64,000 nt of DNA from an uncultured Clostridia bacterium. GTDB lineage: Bacteria; Bacillota; Clostridia; Christensenellales; Pumilibacteraceae. The stretch lies in the NCBI GenBank assembly GCA_944372345.1, contig CALVYT010000019.1, forward strand, positions 22,968 through 86,967, read 5' to 3'. The notes beneath the pieces are model-generated. The model saw nothing but the letters and a program-made list of their open reading frames with translations, was not told the DNA's origin and ran no database searches. Shown one piece after another: positions 32,062 through 42,162 of the stretch (the first letter of the stretch is position 1; every line of letters begins with the position of its first letter). The translations under genes were made by a program, and so were the position numbers.

Positions 32062-34031
32062 ACGAAGCGGAAAACGCGACAGTTGCCCTCGACGGCGGAC
32101 GGCAGGAGAGCGAAACCGCGCCGCCGAAGCGCGCGGAAAAAGGAAAAAGGAGAAATAAGCCGCTTATCGAAAAATGGATATTTTTCGCGTGCGCGCTGCT
32201 GTCGCTTGTCGCAGTCGCCGCAATAGTGATATTCATTTTGGTCGAATCTGTTCCGGCATTTGCCAAAATAGGAATATTCAATTTCCTGTTCGGCACATAT
32301 TGGCTGCCCAGCGGGTACAGCGCGGCGGCGGACAATGCGAGTGAAATGTTCGGCATTTTGCCGATGATAGTCACATCGCTTTGCGTGACTTTGTTCTCGC
32401 TGCTGCTCGGCGGCATACTCGGGGTGTTCTGCGCGATATTCCTCGTTTACTGGTGCCCGCAGAAGTTCAAAAAAGTCGTGGAACAGCTCTTAAACGTCTT
32501 TGCCGGCGTCCCTTCGGTCATATACGGTTTCTTCGGACTTGTGTTGATAGTTCCTATGCTTGCGCGTATGACCGGCACTACGGGAATGGGCGTTATGGCG
32601 AGCACGCTCGTACTTATGCTGATGATACTGCCCACGATAGCGAGTATGAGCAAAAACGCGCTGGAAAGCGTGCCCGAAAGCTACTACGAGGGCGCGATCG
32701 CGCTCGGTATGACGAAGGAACAGGCGATATTCACCGTAATGATCCCGGCCGCGAAATCGGGCATAATCAGCGGACTCATAATGGGTATGGGCAGATCGAT
32801 AGGCGAAGCCATGGCGGTAAGGCTCGTTTGCGGCGGTTCCGCGGCATTCCCCGTCGGACTGTTTTCCAACGTCCGCACGATGACGTCTTCTATCGCAATG
32901 GAAATGGGATATGCGTCCGGATTGCAGCGCAACGCACTGATAGCGACGGGTTTCATATTGCTGCTGTTTGCGCTCGGACTTAACTTTGCGATCGCCGCCG
33001 TCAAAAAAGACCGTAAAGACAAACCGTCGAAAGCCGGGGCGGGCGCCAAAGGGAAGAAAGGCGCAGCCGTTGCGATGACCGCGGATCCGGCGTTTGAAAC
33101 GGTATACGTCGGACGGCGTCCGCTTGCGAATGTTTTCGCAATGGAGACGCCGCGCCCCGTCTATAAAAAGAAAGGCGTCATATGCGCGATATTGAAATAC
33201 TTTTCCTTTGCGGTAACTGTTTTTACGGGCGCGTGCTTGCTGCTTCTGGTGGGCTTTATACTCGTAAACGGTCTGCCCAATCTCGGAGCGGTGTTCGGCA
33301 GCGACGGGCTTGCCGATTTCGGCAACTCGCTGTTCGGTACGGTTGCGCTTATCCTGCTGACTCTTGTGATCGCGCTTCCGCTCGGGATATGCGCCGCGAT
33401 ATATCTGCACGAATATGCGAAGCCCGGCAGCAGGATAGTCAAAGCGATAAGGCTGTTCAACGATACGCTCGGCAGCGTTCCGAGCATTGTGTTCGGTCTG
33501 TTCGGCAATATAGTGTTCGTCGTGGCTTTCGGAATGAATCAATGTATTCTTGCCGGCGCGCTGACTATGGTGCTCGTCATACTGCCGACCATAATACGTT
33601 CCGTCGAGGAAAGCCTGATAGCCGTGCCCGATTCGCTGCGCGAAGCGAGCCTTGCGCTCGGGGCGACGAAATTGCAGACTATATGGAAGGTTGTGCTGCC
33701 GCAGGCGCTTGCGGGGATACTGACCGCGACGGTACTTTCGATAGGGCGTATCGTGGGAGAATCCGCCGCGCTGTTATATACGATGGGCTCCTCGCGCGCG
33801 TTCCTGCCTCAGGGACTTGTGGGCAGGGGCAATGCGTCGTGCACACTGACCGTATATATGTATGTGCTGGCGAGCGAGGGAACTCATATGGATACGGCAT
33901 ACGGTCTGGCTGCGATACTTCTCTTCATCGTTGCCGTCATATACGTCGGGCTTGCGCTCATAGAATACTTCAATAAAAGAGAAAAAGGAGCTAAAAAATG
34001 CAAAGAAAAGATAAAACCGGCGGCGGTATAG
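32058..34031 (+). CDS. pstCA: Fused PstC-PstA phosphate permease
   Basis: 657 residues in one frame. Residues about 35-315 are a PstC-type permease ([37 protein letters not shown], and EAA loop [18 protein letters not shown]). After a Lys/Ala/Gly-rich linker of about 60 residues, residues 375-650 are a PstA-type permease ([44 protein letters not shown]). Normally these are two proteins. The start is a GTG overlapping a leader ORF and pstB overlaps the 3' end by 34 bases, so the operon is compact. It forms the membrane channel of the high-affinity phosphate importer. Confidence 0.93.
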   Translation: MNEAENATVALDGGRQESETAPPKRAEKGKRRNKPLIEKWIFFACALLSLVAVAAIVIFILVESVPAFAKIGIFNFLFGTYWLPSGYSAAADNASEMFGILPMIVTSLCVTLFSLLLGGILGVFCAIFLVYWCPQKFKKVVEQLLNVFAGVPSVIYGFFGLVLIVPMLARMTGTTGMGVMASTLVLMLMILPTIASMSKNALESVPESYYEGAIALGMTKEQAIFTVMIPAAKSGIISGLIMGMGRSIGEAMAVRLVCGGSAAFPVGLFSNVRTMTSSIAMEMGYASGLQRNALIATGFILLLFALGLNFAIAAVKKDRKDKPSKAGAGAKGKKGAAVAMTADPAFETVYVGRRPLANVFAMETPRPVYKKKGVICAILKYFSFAVTVFTGACLLLLVGFILVNGLPNLGAVFGSDGLADFGNSLFGTVALILLTLVIALPLGICAAIYLHEYAKPGSRIVKAIRLFNDTLGSVPSIVFGLFGNIVFVVAFGMNQCILAGALTMVLVILPTIIRSVEESLIAVPDSLREASLALGATKLQTIWKVVLPQALAGILTATVLSIGRIVGESAALLYTMGSSRAFLPQGLVGRGNASCTLTVYMYVLASEGTHMDTAYGLAAILLFIVAVIYVGLALIEYFNKREKGAKKCKEKIKPAAV

Positions 34032-34843
34032 CGAACGCTCCCGGGGCGGATAAGGCGGCGGCGAGAAGCGCGATGTTCGATTTCGACCGCGACATAGTGA
34101 TAAATATAGAGCATATGGATCTGTATTATACGGCGTTCCACGCGATAAAAGACGTATCGATGCAGATCCGCAGGAACGAAGTGACGGCGTTCATAGGTCC
34201 GTCCGGCTGCGGTAAGTCCACGCTGATAAAGAGCCTCAACCGTATGAACGATCTGATCCCCGGCTGCAAGATCACCGGAAAGATCGAGATCGGCGGACAG
34301 GACATTTACGCGCCCGGCGTCGACCTGCCCATACTGCGCAAGAACGTCGGGATGGTGTTCCAGAAGCCCAATCCGTTCCCTAAAAGCGTCTACGACAACG
34401 TAGCTTACGCGCCGCGTATGTTCGGTATCCGCGACAGAGCGACTCTCGACTATATAGTGGAAACGAGTCTGCGCCGCGCCGCTATGTGGGACGAACTAAA
34501 AGACCGTCTGAACAAGTCCGCGCTCGGGCTCAGCGGCGGTCAGCAGCAGCGTCTTTGCATAGCGCGTTCGCTCGCGGCGGATCCGTCCGTGCTTCTGATG
34601 GACGAGCCGACGAGCGCGCTCGACCCCATTTCCACGGGTAAGATAGAGGAGCTTTGCGACGAGCTCAAAAAGACGGTTACCGTCGTCATAGTCACGCACA
34701 ATATGCAGCAGGCGGCGCGTATTTCGGATAAGACGGCATTCTTCCTGCTCGGCGAAGTCATCGAATTCGACGAAACGGCGAAGATGTTCTCCAATCCCAC
34801 GCACCCCGAAACGGAAAGATATATCTCAGGGAGGTTCGGATGA
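33998..34843 (+). CDS. pstB: Phosphate ABC transporter ATP-binding protein
   Basis: 281 residues. Walker [10 protein letters not shown], the PstB-specific [13 protein letters not shown]-loop [20 protein letters not shown], signature LSGGQQQR, Walker [14 protein letters not shown] and H-loop THNMQQA. It energises the PstCA permease. A 30-residue N-terminal extension is longer than usual. The gene starts inside the 3' end of pstCA. Confidence 0.97.
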   Translation: MQRKDKTGGGIANAPGADKAAARSAMFDFDRDIVINIEHMDLYYTAFHAIKDVSMQIRRNEVTAFIGPSGCGKSTLIKSLNRMNDLIPGCKITGKIEIGGQDIYAPGVDLPILRKNVGMVFQKPNPFPKSVYDNVAYAPRMFGIRDRATLDYIVETSLRRAAMWDELKDRLNKSALGLSGGQQQRLCIARSLAADPSVLLMDEPTSALDPISTGKIEELCDELKKTVTVVIVTHNMQQAARISDKTAFFLLGEVIEFDETAKMFSNPTHPETERYISGRFG

Positions 34844-35490
34844 GATCTCATTATTTGCAGCAGCTCAGCGAGCTGGAAGATCTTATAGGAAAAATGGGCG
34901 GACTCATCGTCGGCGGTTTCGACGAGGTGGTGCACTCGCTGACGCAGCCCGACGCGAATATCCTCAAAGTCAAGGACGCGATGAGCACCGAGCAGCGCAC
35001 GGACAAAAAACTGGAAGAGATAGAACGGCTTTGCAGCTTGCTTCTTCTCACTCAGCAGCCCGTGGCGTCGGATATGCGCTTTATCGTCAGCGTTATGAAC
35101 GTCGTCGTCGATATGGAGCGCATAGGCGACCAGATACGTGACATAGCGGAAACGGCTGCCAAGTGCACGGAACTGCCGGGCGCGGACGAGATCGTCGAGA
35201 TGTGCGACTGCTGCTCCGTTATGATCAAGGGCGCGCTCGACGCGTATATAGGGCGCGACGTCGAAGGCGCAAGGCGCGTCGAAGCCAAGGATGACAAGGT
35301 GGACGCGGCGTTCGACAGTCTGAAAATCAAACTCAGCGAACGCATAAAAACCGAAGAGGATACGGACAATATCTTGAATTATCTTATGATAGGCAAATAC
35401 CTCGAACGTATAGGCGACCACGCGACGAACATAGCGGAGTGGACGAATTACGTTGTAAGAGGAATGAAAGACGAAAGCAGCGATAAATGA
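34840..35490 (+). CDS. phoU: Phosphate transport regulator PhoU
   Basis: 216 residues, two three-helix PhoU repeats with metal-binding E/D motifs ([19 protein letters not shown] and [15 protein letters not shown]). PhoU links Pst activity to the phosphate two-component kinase and limits phosphate uptake. ATGA overlap with pstB. The Pho kinase and regulator themselves are not obvious in the window. Confidence 0.96.
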   Translation: MRSHYLQQLSELEDLIGKMGGLIVGGFDEVVHSLTQPDANILKVKDAMSTEQRTDKKLEEIERLCSLLLLTQQPVASDMRFIVSVMNVVVDMERIGDQIRDIAETAAKCTELPGADEIVEMCDCCSVMIKGALDAYIGRDVEGARRVEAKDDKVDAAFDSLKIKLSERIKTEEDTDNILNYLMIGKYLERIGDHATNIAEWTNYVVRGMKDESSDK

Positions 35491-35570
35491 CCGCGGACGG
35501 GCGCGGGCGTGCGGCGGACGCGCGCCCGCGTTTTACGCCGCGGACTTTTTTCGCGGCGGCGCCCAAACGG

Positions 35571-35599
35571 TTGCGTGCCGCCGCGGTTTGTTGTATAAT
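35571..35599 (+). promoter_or_regulatory. Promoter of pyk
   Basis: TTGCGT at 35571-35576, a 17-base spacer and TATAAT at 35594-35599; a leader of about 40 bases ends with ACAGGTGG before the ATG. Confidence 0.75.
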
Positions 35600-35642
35600 A
35601 AACCACGGCGCGGGAAAGGTGAATAAAACGGACAGGTGGATT

Positions 35643-37082
35643 ATGAACAAAATAAACCGTGAAGCGATAAACAAGAAAACGAAGATAGTCTGCACTCTCG
35701 GACCGCGTTCCTGCGACGAGGCGACCATCGAAGCCATGGCAAAAGCGGGAATGAACGTTGCGCGCATAAACGCGTCGCACGGCTCGCACGAGGAACACGC
35801 CGTCAAGATCGAAGCCGTCAAGCGCGTGCGCGAGCGGCTCGGCGTGCCCATCGCGCTGCTGTTCGATACGAAAGGACCGGAGTTCCGCATAGGCGCGTTT
35901 GCGGAAGGTAAGGTGCGGCTGAAAAAAGGCGATACGTTCGCGTTCACGACGGAGGACGTTCCCGGCGACGAAAAAAGAGTTTCCGTATCGTATAAAGGTT
36001 TGTGCGGGGAAATGCTGCCCGGCGACCGCATATTGCTGAATAACGGACTGATGATATTCGACGTGACGGACGTGCGTCCGCCCGAGGTGATCTGCAAAGT
36101 CGTTGCGGGAGGAGAACTTTCCGACCGTAAGTCGATGTTTTTCCCGGATAAGGAATTCAGGCTGAAATATCTGTCCGCGCAGGATGAAAAGGATCTGCTC
36201 TACGCGATAGAGCACGACGTGGATTTCATTGCCTGTTCGTTCGTCAGCAAAGCGCAGGACATAACGGAGGTGCGCGAGTTTCTCGCCGCCCACGGCTCGC
36301 GGGACATAGATCTCATCGCGAAGATAGAGAACCGCGCGGGCGTGAACAATCTTGCCGACATACTCGCGGTCTCCGACGGCATTATGATAGGCAGGGGCGA
36401 TCTCGGCGTGGAAGTGCCTTACGAGGAACTGCCCGACATTCAGAAAAACATTATCAACGAGTGCCGCAGAGCGGGCAAGCGCGTGATCACGGCGACGGAA
36501 ATGCTCGAATCGATGATCACCAAGCCGCGCCCCACGCGCGCGGAGATCTCCGACGTGGCTAACGCAGTTTACGACGGCACGAGTGCGGTCATGCTGTCGG
36601 GCGAAACGGCGGCGGGCGACTATCCCGTCGAAACGGTCGCAGCGATGAGCCGCATAGTTATGCAGGCGGAAAAGAACAGGCAGTTTATGCAGTTCCTGCG
36701 CGCGGAGGATTATATCATCAGGGGCGCGTCCGACGCGCTTTCGCATTCGGCTTGCACGCTCGCGGGAGACATAAAGGCGAAAGCCATAGTGGTATGCACG
36801 CGAACGGGAAAGACCGCTATGATGGTGTCGCGTTTCCGTCCGATGCTGAACATAATCGGAATGACGAGCGACCCCAAGGCGTACCGCAAGCTCGCGCTCA
36901 GCTGGGGGGTCACGCCCGTGCTGTCCGAGGAATATTCCTCCGTCGACGTGCTGTTCCATTTCGCCAAGTGCGCCGCGCGCGAGACGGGGCTGGTCTCCCG
37001 CGGGGACGTCATAGTCATCACCGGCGGCACGCCGAACGGCAGGAGCGGCAACAGCGATCTGATACATATTTCGTCCGTCTGA
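35643..37082 (+). CDS. pyk: Pyruvate kinase
   Basis: 479 residues. Converts PEP and ADP to pyruvate and ATP, the last step of glycolysis. KTKIVCTLGPRS, FDTKGPEFRIG, the active-site Lys in LIAKIENRAG, the GRGDLGVEVP stretch and the signature MITKPRPTRAEISDVANAV are all present. The usual NFSHG near residue 45 reads NASHG. The C-terminal allosteric domain is complete, but the extra PEP-utiliser domain seen in bacilli is absent. ATG 35643 chosen because of AGGTGG upstream; longer in-frame starts lie before the promoter. Confidence 0.96.
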   Translation: MNKINREAINKKTKIVCTLGPRSCDEATIEAMAKAGMNVARINASHGSHEEHAVKIEAVKRVRERLGVPIALLFDTKGPEFRIGAFAEGKVRLKKGDTFAFTTEDVPGDEKRVSVSYKGLCGEMLPGDRILLNNGLMIFDVTDVRPPEVICKVVAGGELSDRKSMFFPDKEFRLKYLSAQDEKDLLYAIEHDVDFIACSFVSKAQDITEVREFLAAHGSRDIDLIAKIENRAGVNNLADILAVSDGIMIGRGDLGVEVPYEELPDIQKNIINECRRAGKRVITATEMLESMITKPRPTRAEISDVANAVYDGTSAVMLSGETAAGDYPVETVAAMSRIVMQAEKNRQFMQFLRAEDYIIRGASDALSHSACTLAGDIKAKAIVVCTRTGKTAMMVSRFRPMLNIIGMTSDPKAYRKLALSWGVTPVLSEEYSSVDVLFHFAKCAARETGLVSRGDVIVITGGTPNGRSGNSDLIHISSV

Positions 37083-37095
37083 TACGCGGCGGACC

Positions 37096-37140
37096 GCGGA
37101 GGGGCTTCGCTTTTGCGGAAGCCCCTCCGCCTTTTTGTTT
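37096..37140 (+). terminator. Intrinsic terminator of pyk
   Basis: The 13-bp stem GCGGAGGGGCTTC/GAAGCCCCTCCGC is followed by CTTTTTGTTTTT. Confidence 0.92.
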
Positions 37141-37207
37141 TTCCGTAAGCCGTCGGAAAAAATTTTTTACGCGGAGCCGTTTCGGGCGCGCTACCGCCGA
37201 AAATGTT

Positions 37208-37236
37208 TTGACAAAACTTTCCTTTTCATTTACAAT
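37208..37236 (+). promoter_or_regulatory. Promoter of the alpha/beta-hydrolase gene
   Basis: TTGACA (37208-37213), a 17-base spacer and TACAAT (37231-37236); GGAGGG follows at 37242. Confidence 0.85.
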
Positions 37237-37255
37237 AATATCGGAGGGCGAACGA

Positions 37256-38239
37256 TTGAGCAAAGCGCTGTTACTCATTCACGGATTTCTTACGGGGGCG
37301 GACGACTGGGACGTGCTGTTGCCGTATCTCAAACCGTTATACGACAAGATCGAGGTATTCCGTCAGCCGGGTCACGAACGGGCGGGGGATAAACCGCATT
37401 ACAAGGATTTCACCGAGCCTGCCGTGTACGCCGCAATGGACGTCGCGCTGGATAAGCTGGCGGACTGCGACAGGGTGGACGTGCTCGGACATTCGATGGG
37501 CGGCGGCGTCGCGGCTTACGCGTGCGCGAAGCTGAAAAACGTCGGGCGCGCGGTGATGTACGCCCCCGCGTTCAAATATCCCCGCACGGACATACTGCTC
37601 AAACAGAACGCGGTGGCGAAAAAGTTAGGGGCGATGGCGAAGTCCTGCCCCGACGAAGCGCTCGCGGCGGCGCTCGAAAAACGGGCGGACTGCGTGCGCG
37701 ACACGTTCGACGCGGCAATGCAGATATTTTTCAGGCGGCTGCTGCCGCATTGGAGTCTGCACAATACGATGACGTTTATGCGCGTTATGGCGGAAGCGCG
37801 GAAATATCTTCCCGCGGTCACCTGCCCGCTGTGCGTGGTCTGGGGCGATCTCGACGAACTGATCCCGCTCTCCTCCGTGAAACAGGTCACGGAAGAGTCG
37901 GGCACGAAAGAGATATATTTCCTGCGCTATCCCGACGACGACCATGCGCTGATATATCTCGGCAACGTGCCGCGGCTGGCCCGGGACACGCTGTGCTTCC
38001 TCGGCGGCGGGGATCTGCTCGAAACGGAGAGCGACAAGGGCGAGGAGCGCGCCTGCTACCGCATAGTCAAGGGCGACGCGGGCTCGCGTTTCGTCACGGT
38101 GACGGCGGACGTGCGCGGCGTGAGCGGCTCGGGACGCGACGTGAAGGAATACCGCAGAACGAATACGGCGACGTATACCGACGGCGGAGCGGAGTTTTTC
38201 AGGCGGATAGCGGAAGCGGACGCCGCGACTACGGTTTAA
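37256..38239 (+). CDS. Alpha/beta-hydrolase
   Basis: 327 residues from a TTG start behind GGAGGG; an upstream in-frame extension runs through pyk and its terminator and is not coding. LLLIHGFLTGADDW is the oxyanion region, VLGHSMGGGVAAY the nucleophile elbow (Ser), WGDLDELIPL holds the catalytic Asp and DDDHALIYLG the His. The C-terminal 70 residues form an extra domain not typical of the fold. Substrate unknown; no signal peptide. Confidence 0.85.
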   Translation: MSKALLLIHGFLTGADDWDVLLPYLKPLYDKIEVFRQPGHERAGDKPHYKDFTEPAVYAAMDVALDKLADCDRVDVLGHSMGGGVAAYACAKLKNVGRAVMYAPAFKYPRTDILLKQNAVAKKLGAMAKSCPDEALAAALEKRADCVRDTFDAAMQIFFRRLLPHWSLHNTMTFMRVMAEARKYLPAVTCPLCVVWGDLDELIPLSSVKQVTEESGTKEIYFLRYPDDDHALIYLGNVPRLARDTLCFLGGGDLLETESDKGEERACYRIVKGDAGSRFVTVTADVRGVSGSGRDVKEYRRTNTATYTDGGAEFFRRIAEADAATTV

Positions 38240-38316
38240 TTTATGGAAAGTTAATCATTTTTTCGTAAAATCGGATGTATATGATTTAACGGGATACCCG
38301 TAAGGAGAATACATCA

Positions 38317-39174
38317 ATGCCTGTAAAGATCACAAGCGACAGTACATCCGATCTCGACCGTCTTTTCGCCGAACGCGGCATAGCGGTGACCCCGCTGACC
38401 GTTCTGCTCGGGGACAGGTCGGGGCTTGACGGCGTCGACGTCACGCCCGATGACATTTACGAATATTTCGACAGGACCAAGACCACGCCCAAGACGAGCG
38501 CGGTTTCGCCCGAAGAATACCGCAGATTCTTTGCGGAGCAGACGGCGGACGGCAGCGAGGTCGTGCACTTCACGATCTCGTCGGAAATGAGCGCGTGCTA
38601 CTCCAACGCCTGTACGGCGGCGGAGGACTTCGACGGCGTGTACGTCGTAGACTCCCGCAATCTTTCCACGGGCATAGGACTGCTCGTGCTGTACGCCGAC
38701 GACCTCGCGAAAGCGGGCTTCGGCGGCGCGGAGATAAAGGCGAAAGCAGACGCCCGCAGAGCCGCTGTCAGCGCGTCGTTCGTGGTGGATACGATGACGT
38801 TCCTGTATAAGGGCGGCAGATGCAGCAGCGTGACGGCGTTCATCGCGAGCGTGCTCAAGATCAAGCCGTGCATAGTGGTTTCCGACGGGAAAATGTCCGT
38901 CGGCAGGAAGTATATCGGCTCGACGAACAAGGCGATAATCAAATACGCCGCCGACATTACCCGCAGCTGTCCCGACCCTGACTTGAGGTATGTGTTCGTC
39001 ACTCACTCGTCGGCAAAGCCCGAAGTGGTGGAAACGGTCAAGCGCGAGGTGCTCGCGGCGTGGCCCGGGGCGAACATAATAGAGACCGTAGCGGGCGCGA
39101 CGATAACGTCGCACTGCGGCAAAGGCACTCTCGGCGTGCTGTTCTTCACGGACGGAGGGCGCGCCGGACAATAA
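38317..39174 (+). CDS. DegV-family fatty-acid-binding protein, copy 1
   Basis: 285 residues. Starts KITSDSTSDL, the DegV opening, then TSAVSPEEYRRFF, VVHFTISSEMSACYSNAC, VVDSRNLSTGIGLLV and FLYKGGRCSS. DegV/FakB proteins hold a fatty acid for phosphorylation by the FakA kinase, which is not present in this window. AAGGAG precedes the ATG. A second copy follows after 48 bases, clearly a tandem duplication. Confidence 0.93.
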   Translation: MPVKITSDSTSDLDRLFAERGIAVTPLTVLLGDRSGLDGVDVTPDDIYEYFDRTKTTPKTSAVSPEEYRRFFAEQTADGSEVVHFTISSEMSACYSNACTAAEDFDGVYVVDSRNLSTGIGLLVLYADDLAKAGFGGAEIKAKADARRAAVSASFVVDTMTFLYKGGRCSSVTAFIASVLKIKPCIVVSDGKMSVGRKYIGSTNKAIIKYAADITRSCPDPDLRYVFVTHSSAKPEVVETVKREVLAAWPGANIIETVAGATITSHCGKGTLGVLFFTDGGRAGQ

Positions 39175-39222
39175 GGAAAATAATAAGGACGCCCGCCGCG
39201 AGGCGGGATAAAAGGAGAAACG

Positions 39223-40068
39223 ATGAGCAAAGTAAAGATCACGAGCGACAGTATTTCCGACCTCGACTATCTGTTCGCGGAGCGCGGCATAGCGCGCCTG
39301 CCCATACCCATCCTTCTGGGCGACAGAGAAGGGCTGGACGGCGAGATAACGCCGGACGACATCTACGCGTTTTTCGACGAGACCAAGTCTACGCCCAAGA
39401 CGAGCGCGATCACTCCCGAAAAGTATTACGAATTTTTCAAGGAGCAGACGGCGGGCGGCAGCGAGGTAGTGCATTTCACGATCTCGTCGGAGATGAGTTC
39501 GTGCTACCGCAACGCGTGTACGGCGGCGGAGCAGTGCGGCGGCGTATACGTCGTCGACTCACGCAATCTGTCGACGGGCGCGGGGCTGCTCGTGCTGTAT
39601 GCCGACGATCTCGCGAAAGCGGGCGAGAGCGGAGCGTCGATCAAGGAAAAGGTGGACGCGCGCCGCGCCGCCGTGCAGGCGTCGTTCGTCGTGGACACTA
39701 TGACGTTCCTGTATAAGGGCGGCAGGTGCAGCGGTATAGCGGCGTTCGTCGCGAGCGTGCTGCGCATCAAGCCGAGCATCATCGTTTCGGACGGAAAGAT
39801 GGTAGTCGGCAAGAAATATATGGGGGCGACGGACAAGGCGATAATCAAGTACGTCGCGGACACTCTGAAAAGCTATCCGCACCCCGACTTGAAGTACGTT
39901 TTCGTCACGCACACGTCGGCAAGACCCGAAGTGGTGGCGAAGGTCAAGGAAGAAGTGCTCGCCGTTTATCCCGACGCGAACATCATCGAAACGCTCGCGG
40001 GCGCGACGGTGACGTCGCACTGCGGCAAGGGCACGCTGGGAGTATTGTATTTCAACGACGCCGAGTAA
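39223..40068 (+). CDS. DegV-family fatty-acid-binding protein, copy 2
   Basis: 281 residues, closely similar to the preceding protein along its whole length (KITSDSISDLDYLFAERGIA, VHFTISSEMSSCYRNACTAA, DSRNLSTGAGLLVLYADDLA). Differences cluster in residues 20-50 and near the C-terminus, which may reflect a different fatty-acid preference. AAAGGAG precedes the ATG. tsaD follows after 16 bases. Confidence 0.93.
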   Translation: MSKVKITSDSISDLDYLFAERGIARLPIPILLGDREGLDGEITPDDIYAFFDETKSTPKTSAITPEKYYEFFKEQTAGGSEVVHFTISSEMSSCYRNACTAAEQCGGVYVVDSRNLSTGAGLLVLYADDLAKAGESGASIKEKVDARRAAVQASFVVDTMTFLYKGGRCSGIAAFVASVLRIKPSIIVSDGKMVVGKKYMGATDKAIIKYVADTLKSYPHPDLKYVFVTHTSARPEVVAKVKEEVLAVYPDANIIETLAGATVTSHCGKGTLGVLYFNDAE

Positions 40069-40084
40069 TCGGCGAAGGAGCATT

Positions 40085-41080
40085 ATGATCGTACTCGGCA
40101 TAGAGTCGTCGTGCGACGAAACGAGCGCGGCGGTGGTGCGGGACGGCAGGGAATGCCTGTCCGACGTCATCGCGAGCCAGATAGAGATACACCGCCGTTT
40201 CGGCGGAGTGGTACCGGAGATCGCGGGCAGGAATCATCTGCTCGCGGTCATTCCCGCCGTGGACGAGGCGCTTCGGAAAGCGGGAGTGAAGAAAGAGGAG
40301 CTGGACGCGGTCGCCGTCACTTACGGCGCGGGGCTGATAGGCTGTCTGCTCGTCGGCGTTTCCGCCGCCAAGGCGATAGCCTACGCGCTCGGGATTCCGC
40401 TCGTCAAGGTGAACCATATCCAGGGGCATATAGCGGCGAATTTCATCGCATTCCCCGAGCTCGAGCCGCCTCTGCTTTCGCTCGTCGCGAGCGGCGGGCA
40501 TACGAGCATAGTGAGCGTGGAGGACTACAACACTTACGTTCCCGTCAGCGCGACGCTGGACGACGCGATAGGCGAGTCGTTCGACAAGGTCGCGCGCATA
40601 CTCGGTCTGCCGTACCCCGGCGGTCCGGAGATAGACAAGCGCGCGAAGCGCGGCAGTGCGAACATTAAGTTCTGCCCCAATCTGCACGTCCGCGGTGATC
40701 TTTCTTACACGTTTTCCGGGCTGAAAACGGCGGTCGTCAATTATGTGCATAACTTAAAACAGCGCGGCGAGGAGATACCCGTCGACGACGTATGCGCGTC
40801 GTTCACCGCGGAGGCGGTGGGTTATACGGTGGATACGTTCATCCGCTGCGCCGAGGAGCGCGGAGTGAAGCGGCTTGTGCTCGCGGGCGGTGTGGCTGCC
40901 AATTCGTATCTGCGTTCGCTGCTCGCGGCGGAGTGCGAAAAGCGCGGGTTCGAGCTGTTCGTGCCGCCCCCGTCGCTGTGCACGGACAATGCCGCGATGA
41001 TCGCTGCGCGCGGCAGTTTTGCGCTTAAAGACGGAAAGGACATTGCGGGGCTCGATCTCAACGCCCGCAGCGTGATATGA
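40085..41080 (+). CDS. tsaD: tRNA N6-threonylcarbamoyladenosine transferase
   Basis: 331 residues. TsaD adds the threonylcarbamoyl group to A37 of ANN-decoding tRNAs. It starts LGIESSCDETSAAVV, has the metal-binding HIQGH (His111, His115), SGGHTSIV, DDAIGESFDKVARILGLPYPGGP, and VLAGGVAANSYLR. GAAGGAG precedes the ATG. TsaB/TsaE partners are not in the window. Confidence 0.97.
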   Translation: MIVLGIESSCDETSAAVVRDGRECLSDVIASQIEIHRRFGGVVPEIAGRNHLLAVIPAVDEALRKAGVKKEELDAVAVTYGAGLIGCLLVGVSAAKAIAYALGIPLVKVNHIQGHIAANFIAFPELEPPLLSLVASGGHTSIVSVEDYNTYVPVSATLDDAIGESFDKVARILGLPYPGGPEIDKRAKRGSANIKFCPNLHVRGDLSYTFSGLKTAVVNYVHNLKQRGEEIPVDDVCASFTAEAVGYTVDTFIRCAEERGVKRLVLAGGVAANSYLRSLLAAECEKRGFELFVPPPSLCTDNAAMIAARGSFALKDGKDIAGLDLNARSVI

Positions 41081-41135
41081 TATCTGACTTTCCCGGCTCT
41101 GCCGGGCTTTCGCGTTTTTCGAGGCGGTCGCATAA

Positions 41136-41816
41136 GTGATATATTGCATTTCGGACATTCACGGGGAGTACGAGCTGTTCTGCCGCCTGCTCGACAAGGT
41201 GCGGTTCGGCGGCGGCGATACTCTGTTCGTGCTCGGGGATATGATAGACAAGGGAACGCAGTCGCTGCGCCTGGCGCGCGCCGTTCTCTCAATGCCCGAC
41301 GCGGCGGTCATAGCGGGCAATCATGAATACGATCTCGTCAAGATCTATCGCGCGCGCGCCGATGAGTACGGCGATGCGGAAGCGGCGGCGGACACTCTGC
41401 GCGCCTATTTTCCCGGGGAAGAGAAGCTGATGGACGTCGGGCTTGCGGAGCGGCTTGCCGCTTTGCCGTACTTTCTGCGCACGAAGGATATGCTGTGCGT
41501 GCACGCGGGCGTGCCGCTTTCAGCCGACGGCGGCATTCTTCCGCCCGAGCGTGCGAGCCGCGAACAGCTCGTTTACGACAGGGTGTTCAAGGAGCCGTCC
41601 GTGCGCCCGAAAGACTCGCCCTGCGTCGTATTCGGTCATACGCCGACGCGCTACATAGGCGGCAGGGACGGCGTTCTGCTGTATCCTCGCTCGTCCGTTC
41701 CGCCGCGTTCCGTGCGCGATCTCGTCAAAGCGCATATAGATACGGGCGTCACGCTCGGCGGCGTGCTCGGCATTTTCCGCGCCGACGATTGCCGCGCGTT
41801 CTATGTGCATTCGTAA
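41136..41816 (+). CDS. Serine/threonine-type metallophosphatase
   Basis: 226 residues. Metallophosphoesterase motifs SDIHGEYE, LGDMIDKG, AGNHEYD, VHAGVPL and FGHTPTRY, the pattern of small PPP-like protein phosphatases or ApaH-like enzymes. Cytoplasmic. The start is a GTG at 41136 with the motif-containing sequence beginning at once (MIYCISDIHG); GAGGCGG lies about 10 bases upstream. Confidence 0.88.
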   Translation: MIYCISDIHGEYELFCRLLDKVRFGGGDTLFVLGDMIDKGTQSLRLARAVLSMPDAAVIAGNHEYDLVKIYRARADEYGDAEAAADTLRAYFPGEEKLMDVGLAERLAALPYFLRTKDMLCVHAGVPLSADGGILPPERASREQLVYDRVFKEPSVRPKDSPCVVFGHTPTRYIGGRDGVLLYPRSSVPPRSVRDLVKAHIDTGVTLGGVLGIFRADDCRAFYVHS

Positions 41817-41818
41817 GT

Positions 41819-42005
41819 TTTCGGGAAGTGTTTTCTCGGGGCGGAAACCCCTCTTTCGGTAAAGAGGGGTTTCCGCCCCGAACCCCACCTTCCCGAGAAA
41901 CTTACAAGTGCATTTATAATTTTCTTCCGAGAAATTTTCAAGGGGAAACCCCTCTTTGTAAAGATGGGTTTTCCCTTGACCCTTTCCCGAGAAACTTACA
42001 AATCC
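41819..42005. repeat. Long palindromic hairpins after the phosphatase
   Basis: Bases 41836-41856 and 41861-41881 form a perfect 21-bp stem with CGGT loop, nested in a second stem (CGGGAAG with CTTCCCG). A diverged copy follows at 41933-41975 (GGGGAAACCCCTCTTTGTAA with a complementary arm). Both copies end with CCCGAGAAACTTACAA (41892-41907 and 41986-42001). There is no T-run, so these are repeats rather than terminators. Similar stems occur at 46154-46192. Confidence 0.75.
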
Positions 42006-42162
42006 TTTTCCATATAATATAGAGGCACGCTTGTCGAACAGGGCGGGCGTGTTTCGTTATATTATGGAGCGCGGCGGGGCTTGCGGAAAATGTTATGCCC
42101 GAACGCCGCAGAGCAGACGGGACGGGAGCGGAGCAAATTCGGCTCTTTCCGCCATAGCCATT
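42006..42162. other. Gene-free stretch between repeats
   Basis: AT-rich patches (TATAATATAG near 42015, TTATATTATGG near 42057) separated by GC-rich sequence. Short frames here run on into the dispersed repeat and have no ribosome sites. Confidence 0.4.

Noticed and set aside
33050..33080. A separate pstA start inside the PstC-PstA linker
   Set aside because: There is an ATG at 33074, but the AG-rich stretch lies too far upstream and the frame continues without a stop from PstC.
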